Of a stretch of DNA of 64,000 bases, positions 60,907-64,000 are shown one piece after another. The DNA is taken from assembly GCF_900103735.1 (NCBI RefSeq), contig NZ_FMXE01000003.1, forward strand, positions 184,787-248,786, read 5' to 3'. The DNA comes from Algoriphagus alkaliphilus. GTDB taxonomy: Bacteria; Bacteroidota; Bacteroidia; Cytophagales; Cyclobacteriaceae. Below the pieces are notes generated by a model that was not told the origin of the DNA, ran no database searches, and was given only the letters and a program-made list of their open reading frames with translations. The first letter of the stretch is position 1. Every line of letters starts with the position of its first letter. Position numbers and translations under genes: made by a program.

Positions 60907-61432
60907 GCTCTTTATAAGAGAATTCTAACTATTTAAAAAAGAGGCTGTCTCATAACTGCTGTTTGTCACATAGAGTTGGAAATATTCGGTAAACATACAA
61001 AATGGAAATGACAGGGTTTAGCCTGCCAAAGGCCGATAAAATGGGAACTTAGGTTTATATGGTGCCTGGCTAGACAAAACATTGATCGGAAGGGCGCGGT
61101 GGGAGGATTTGCCAGCGAGCCAGCGTTCGGCCTAGTGCGGTGGGAGCTTTGGCAAATCTTGACCTTTTGGTTCTTTTGGGTCATGCCAAAAGAACGAATA
61201 AAAAAAATACTTAACCTAAATCCCGAACCATAATTAAATCATCAATGTCTAACGATTTAAAGACTCCAAATCGGAATAAAATTCTATAATATTCCTTTTT
61301 AAAAAATTAAATACAAGCTGTCATCGGTAGCGAAGTCGAAATGTGGTCTGATTCAACAGAAACCGCCTTCGACTCCGCTCAGGCTGACAGTAAAAGCTCT
61401 TTTGAAACATCCGCTTTTTGCATTCATTAAAC
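60907..61432. other. Intergenic region with solitary IS-end-like sequence and repeats
   Basis: Bases 60940-60960 carry aaagaggctgtctcataact, which looks like a lone terminal repeat of an insertion sequence. At 61090-61160 the unit gcggtggga occurs twice (gcgcggtgggaggatttgcc and gtgcggtgggagctttggca). A cttttggttcttttgggtca / gccaaaagaac hairpin follows at 61165-61196. The element at 61318 is listed separately. No gene was seen. Confidence 0.45.
61318..61390. repeat. Small inverted-repeat element
   Basis: The left end ctgtcatcggtagcgaagtc and right end gactccgctcaggctgacag are imperfect inverted repeats of about 26 bp enclosing about 20 bp. This is a typical short extragenic palindromic element in such genomes. 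Confidence 0.6.
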
Positions 61433-61888
61433 TCAAGGCTTTTCCACTCGTGTCGAATGAAGCATATCCAATCGCCAGCCTGCATTGGTTTTCACTGCTG
61501 TGGCACTTTCCAGCCACTTGATTTCACGGATCACTTCTCCATCCCGGGTGATCGTCGCATAATTCCAATAGCCCACCCAAGCCCGATTTCCTTCTACTTT
61601 GGTTTGAATAAATTCAAAACGATTGGTTCGGGTTGGAGGATTGGGATTGGCCTGAGCCCGAGTCAGGTAGTTTTGGATAAAAGCCATGTCCCAAATTTCC
61701 CCCTGCTCGAAAAGTAAGAAATCAGGGGTATAGAAGTCACCCAACTGCTTTGCATCCAAATTGGAAAAGAGTTCATCGAAGGAGTTTTGGATCAGGTTTT
61801 GGATTTCAGTTTCGTCGGAGTTAGCCAAGTTTTGAGCAAAAGCTCCGGTGTGGAACAGAAGAAAAAGAAAGATCAAAAGGGTTTTCAT
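61433..61888 (-). CDS. Exported NTF2/SnoaL-like (DUF4440-type) protein
   Basis: This 151-residue protein has a signal (MKTLLIFLFLLFHTGAFAQ) and an NTF2-like cone fold: an initial helix (ETEIQNLIQNSFDELFSNLDA), LGDFYTPDFLLFEQGEIWD, then strands FEFIQTKVEGNRAWVGYWN and ESATAVKTNAGWRLDMLHST. The family covers small binding proteins or ketosteroid-isomerase-like enzymes; no catalytic residue is certain. It is monocistronic. Confidence 0.85.
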   Translation of the reverse strand: MKTLLIFLFLLFHTGAFAQNLANSDETEIQNLIQNSFDELFSNLDAKQLGDFYTPDFLLFEQGEIWDMAFIQNYLTRAQANPNPPTRTNRFEFIQTKVEGNRAWVGYWNYATITRDGEVIREIKWLESATAVKTNAGWRLDMLHSTRVEKP

Positions 61889-62099
61889 TCGAAATGGATT
61901 GGGGGAAGAGGTTACGGAAATAATTTTTTAGCCTAACTGAATATAGTGGAATCGGCTGACATTCGTATATGATAATCGAACTTTGGGGCTGACTTATCAG
62001 CTAAAAGTCCTTACCTATCAGTTTGGAACTTCAAAAATAAGCTCTAACCTGAAATGGATATGGCAAAGTTGAAATGGGAGGTTGAAGAATTAGAATTTT

Positions 62100-62126
62100 G
62101 TTTTCATAAGTTTTCATAATGAAAAC
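62100..62126 (+). promoter_or_regulatory. Candidate HigA operator
   Basis: The unit gttttcataa occurs twice in tandem (62100-62109 and 62110-62119). The second is half of a perfect palindrome, gttttcat-a-atgaaaac (62110-62126). A TATCTTCA sequence just after it (62134-62141) could be the -7 box. The site fits autorepression of the following toxin-antitoxin genes. Confidence 0.5.
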
Positions 62127-62163
62127 TTTTTACTATCTTCAACTGTTTCTTAAATAGCTGGCT

Positions 62164-62469
62164 TTGAAAAACATTATTGCGATCAAAAATCTCACTGAGT
62201 TTTACCAAAAGCATCCAGATTCAAAATCAAGCATTGAAACCTGGATTGCTATCACTAAAAATTCTGTATGGCAAAAACCTTCAGATGTGATTCAGGATTT
62301 TCCTGATGCAGATTCAGTTAAAAACAATAGGGTGGTGTTTAACATTGCCCGAAATAAATATCGGTTAATCGTTCAGATCAGCTAATTGAGGCAGTGGGTT
62401 TTTATCAAATTTATCGGGACCCACACCGAATATGACAAAGTGGACGCAACTAACGTAGACCAATTTTAA
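62164..62469 (+). pseudogene. higB: HigB-type mRNA interferase toxin, broken by an in-frame stop
   Basis: The frame starts at TTG 62164 (KNIIAIKNLTEFYQKHPDS) and runs to VVFNIARNKYRLIVQIS, typical of HigB toxins. A TAA at 62383-62385 ends it after 73 residues. In the same frame the conserved HigB C-terminus follows directly: LRQWVFIKFIGTHTEYDKVD and a stop at 62467-62469. In homologues a Tyr usually stands at the stop position, so a Tyr codon to TAA change is likely. The missing part holds the conserved G-T-H-x-x-Y-D segment, so the toxin should be inactive. The HigA gene 22 bases downstream is intact. Confidence 0.85.
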
Positions 62470-62491
62470 ACTTGTAAATCAAATTGAAATT

Positions 62492-62884
62492 ATGAAGTGG
62501 GAAAAGACTATTACGACAGAAAAGGAGTATGAGGAATCCCTTGCAAGGCTTTCTGAAATCTTCGAGGCAGATCCCGACAGTGCTGAAGGAATGGAGGCAG
62601 AATTGTTGGTTACATTAATCGAAAAATACGAAAAGGAGCATTATCCCATTGCCTTGCCTGATCCCATTGAGGCCATAAAAGAAACAATGGACAGGAAAGG
62701 TCTCAAGGACAAAGATCTAATCCCGGCAATAGGAAGCAAAACTACAGTCAGCCTTATTTTGAATAGAAAGAGGAGTTTGACCATTGATATGGTTAGAAAT
62801 CTTTCGGCCTTCTTGAAACTACCGGTTGATGCGCTCATCCAGCCTTATGAACTGGATGGGATACAGGAAAAAGTGAATGGATAA
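62492..62884 (+). CDS. higA: HigA-type antitoxin (XRE helix-turn-helix)
   Basis: This 130-residue protein has a helical N-terminal half (YEESLARLSEIFEADPDSAEG, then ELLVTLIEKYEKEHYPI) and a C-terminal XRE helix-turn-helix (about 60-125; IEAIKETMDRKGLKDKDLIPA then SKTTVSLILNRKRSLTIDMVR). It ends KLPVDALIQPY. This layout is the HigA antitoxin of the HigBA type. It should bind HigB and repress the operon at the palindrome at 62100-62126. Since higB is broken, it may now act only as a repressor. Confidence 0.9.
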   Translation: MKWEKTITTEKEYEESLARLSEIFEADPDSAEGMEAELLVTLIEKYEKEHYPIALPDPIEAIKETMDRKGLKDKDLIPAIGSKTTVSLILNRKRSLTIDMVRNLSAFLKLPVDALIQPYELDGIQEKVNG

Positions 62885-63007
62885 ACCCGTGATCAAAAGA
62901 TTCGCTTCCGCTTTTATTTTATTCCTCAGTTTTTTTGAAGTTATCCGGTCTTTGCAATCAATCTAGACAGCTTGTCTTTTGATTGAATTATAGATTCAAA
63001 AATAAAT

Positions 63008-63306
63008 AGGGTCTGCTGATAAACTTTAAAATGTCGTTTTTCGATCCCAGCAACCGATGGGTAGTCCTGAGTGCTCGGATCCTTTGGGATGATTTGGTCA
63101 ACCTGTTCAACAAGTACCATCCTGCAAAATCAACCAGCAGGCCTGGCCTAAATCCCGGGATTCTGATTGGAGCAGTGATGATCAAGCACCTGCTGAATCT
63201 GGATGACCATGAGACAGTCGAACAGATTACAGAAAACATCTACCTCCAGTACTTTTTCGGATACAGCACCTATATCAAAGAAGCCGTCGCTTCCATTTCT
63301 TGTTGA
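63008..63306 (+). mobile_element. Truncated insertion sequence with transposase N-terminus (DUF772 / IS5- or IS1182-like)
   Basis: A frame from ATG 63031 encodes 91 residues (MSFFDPSNRWVVLSARILWD, then LNPGILIGAVMIKHLLNLDD and a NIYLQYFFGYSTYIKEA end) matching the N-terminal DUF772 region of IS5/IS1182-type transposases. It breaks off after STYIKEA, with an unrelated tail VASISC. The DDE catalytic core is missing. The sequence agggtctgctgataa just upstream (63008-63022) may be the left terminal repeat. No matching right end was found before 63470, so this is a remnant. Confidence 0.75.
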
Positions 63307-63469
63307 CTTGCAACTTTTCATCGATTTGTTTTTGCTTCAAACCTACTAGAGCAAAAAGACGCAGAAAATATGACGTTGCTCGGGGGGATACGGTGGAAAT
63401 AGATTTACTTTTTAGTGTGAGGTCAGTAATTGGGTTATTTTCAGTCAAATTTACATTTGGGAAATTTCT

Positions 63470-63661
63470 TCAATCCTCATAAAACCCATGTTTCCTTAGA
63501 AACGCCAGTAAGTCTGCAGAAGATATTGGTTTATTGATGTATTCCATTAAGTCTTTATATTTTGAGGCTTGCATTCTGTCTGCCGGATTAAAGGAACTGG
63601 TAACTATTGCGATTTTGAAATTATTTTTAATTTTTTCCGGAAATTCTTTAAACTGATTATT
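63470..63661 (-). pseudogene. 3' fragment of a response-regulator receiver gene cut by an IS21-type element
   Basis: On the minus strand the 63 codons before TGA (63470-63472) read NNQFKEFPEKIKNNFKIAIV, then TSSFNPADRMQASKY and EYINKPISSADLLAFLRK. This is the last half of a CheY-like receiver, with the switch Ser/Thr in VTSSFNP and the conserved Lys in INKP. No start exists: the frame meets a stop immediately upstream at the edge of the IS21-type end (about 63662). The N-terminal half with the phospho-acceptor Asp must lie beyond the insertion, or is lost. Confidence 0.72.
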
Positions 63662-64000
63662 TCACTCAAACTGACCCATGTGTTTCGCTCTAAACTGACC
63701 CACCCCTTTACCGGTGGATCTGTTGGCTAATTTAGGGATGGATTTTTATTTCTGGTGTCTGAGTGATTTACCTTTTAATTCTATTTTTTGGGAGTTGGTC
63801 AGCAATCTATCCAAAATAGCATCTGCCAGTGTGGGATCACCGATGTAATCATGCCATTGAGCCACTGGTATCTGAGAAGAGATCAGGGTTGCTTTACGTT
63901 GATAACGGTCCTCCAGAATCTGGAGTACTGCCATCCTAGTATCGGCATTGAGAGGCTGCAGGCCAAAGTCATCCAGAATGAGTAAGTGGGTCTTTTCGAT
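63662..64000 (-). mobile_element. IS21-family element, istB-side end (continues beyond the window)
   Basis: The 11-mer aaactgaccca appears twice (63668-63678 and 63692-63702), the multiple terminal repeats expected at IS21 ends. They are followed by the end of an istB gene on the minus strand. The element interrupts a response-regulator gene. The other end and istA lie outside the window. Confidence 0.8.
63746..64000 (-). CDS. istB: IS21-type helper ATPase IstB (C-terminal part)
   Basis: The frame is open at the window edge and reads IEKTHLLILDDFGLQPLNAD (Walker B LLILDDFG) then ATLISSQIPVAQWHDYIGD and ADAILDRLLTNSQKIELKGK, ending SLRHQK. This is the C-terminal third of IstB, the AAA+ protein that directs IS21 transposition with IstA. 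The 5' part with Walker A lies outside the window. Confidence 0.93.
   Translation of the reverse strand: MEKTHLLILDDFGLQPLNADTRMAVLQILEDRYQRKATLISSQIPVAQWHDYIGDPTLADAILDRLLTNSQKIELKGKSLRHQK

Noticed and set aside
63300..63482. Plus-strand 60-codon frame after the transposase remnant
   Set aside because: No similarity to transposase C-terminal parts, and it overlaps the end of the receiver fragment on the other strand.

Overview
The window looks like a chromosomal segment of a Bacteroidota bacterium, most likely the Cytophagales/Cyclobacteriaceae (an Algoriphagus-like marine or soil heterotroph). This is inferred from several traits. Starts generally lack Shine-Dalgarno sequences, and TAnnTTTG-type -7 boxes precede several genes. 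A TonB receptor and two other surface proteins carry N-terminal carboxypeptidase-regulatory domains. There are many SPI and SPII signal peptides, plus DUF1684, CpeT-like and YaiO-like proteins and a PVC-type cytochrome dehydrogenase. No database search was possible.

Layout. (1) 1-6002: pentose/hemicellulose use, with the 3' end of an FGGY kinase (xylulokinase-like), xylose isomerase, a GH9 glycosidase and a sialate-O-acetylesterase-like lipoprotein. (2) 6245-9607: an anchored alpha/beta hydrolase and small secreted or lipoprotein hypotheticals. (3) 9858-12782: fatty-acid degradation (acyl-CoA dehydrogenase, acyl-CoA ligase). (4) 13019-14398: a MATE exporter gene interrupted by an in-frame stop. 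(5) 14732-26624: an oxyanion-transport region with a TSUP permease, a TonB receptor divergent from a ChrB-like/AraC/small-OMP/ChrA operon, tRNA-Cys, a redoxin + CpeT pair, a DUF1684 protein, a YeiH-type permease and an Rrf2 regulator. (6) 26675-34978: a CBS hemolysin-family protein, a 37-residue Lys-rich protein, a cyclophilin, cytochrome c proteins including a PVC-type dehydrogenase, a diacylglycerol/undecaprenol kinase and small membrane proteins. (7) 35359-41066: a tandem pair of ~920-residue surface proteins. (8) 41272-49510: a degraded HEPN/MNT locus, an M28 peptidase and three tandem amidohydrolase paralogues, two of which lack the HxH metal site. (9) 49737-57562: a compact operon of receiver-only response regulator, membrane HEAT-like protein, processive GT2, TPR + YaiO-like outer-membrane barrel and an unknown membrane-anchored protein. 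A convergent LTA-synthase-like phosphotransferase follows. This is the best candidate for an incompletely described exopolysaccharide system. (10) 57640-61888: a methyltransferase, DUF3253, MsrA, a conserved protein with a nucleoside-phosphorylase-like C-terminus, and an NTF2-like protein. (11) 62164-64000: a HigBA locus with a nonsense-mutated toxin, a truncated transposase, and the end of an IS21-type element that has cut a response-regulator gene.

Two themes cut across the window. First, a family of ~150-bp palindromic, MITE-like intergenic elements has four clear copies (2075, 16098, 28035, 38117) and two decayed ones (14416, 41117). They often sit just upstream of surface-protein genes. 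Second, gene decay is concentrated in toxin, transporter and regulator genes: the HEPN toxin is truncated, HigB and MATE each carry an in-frame TAA, and a response regulator is split by IS21.
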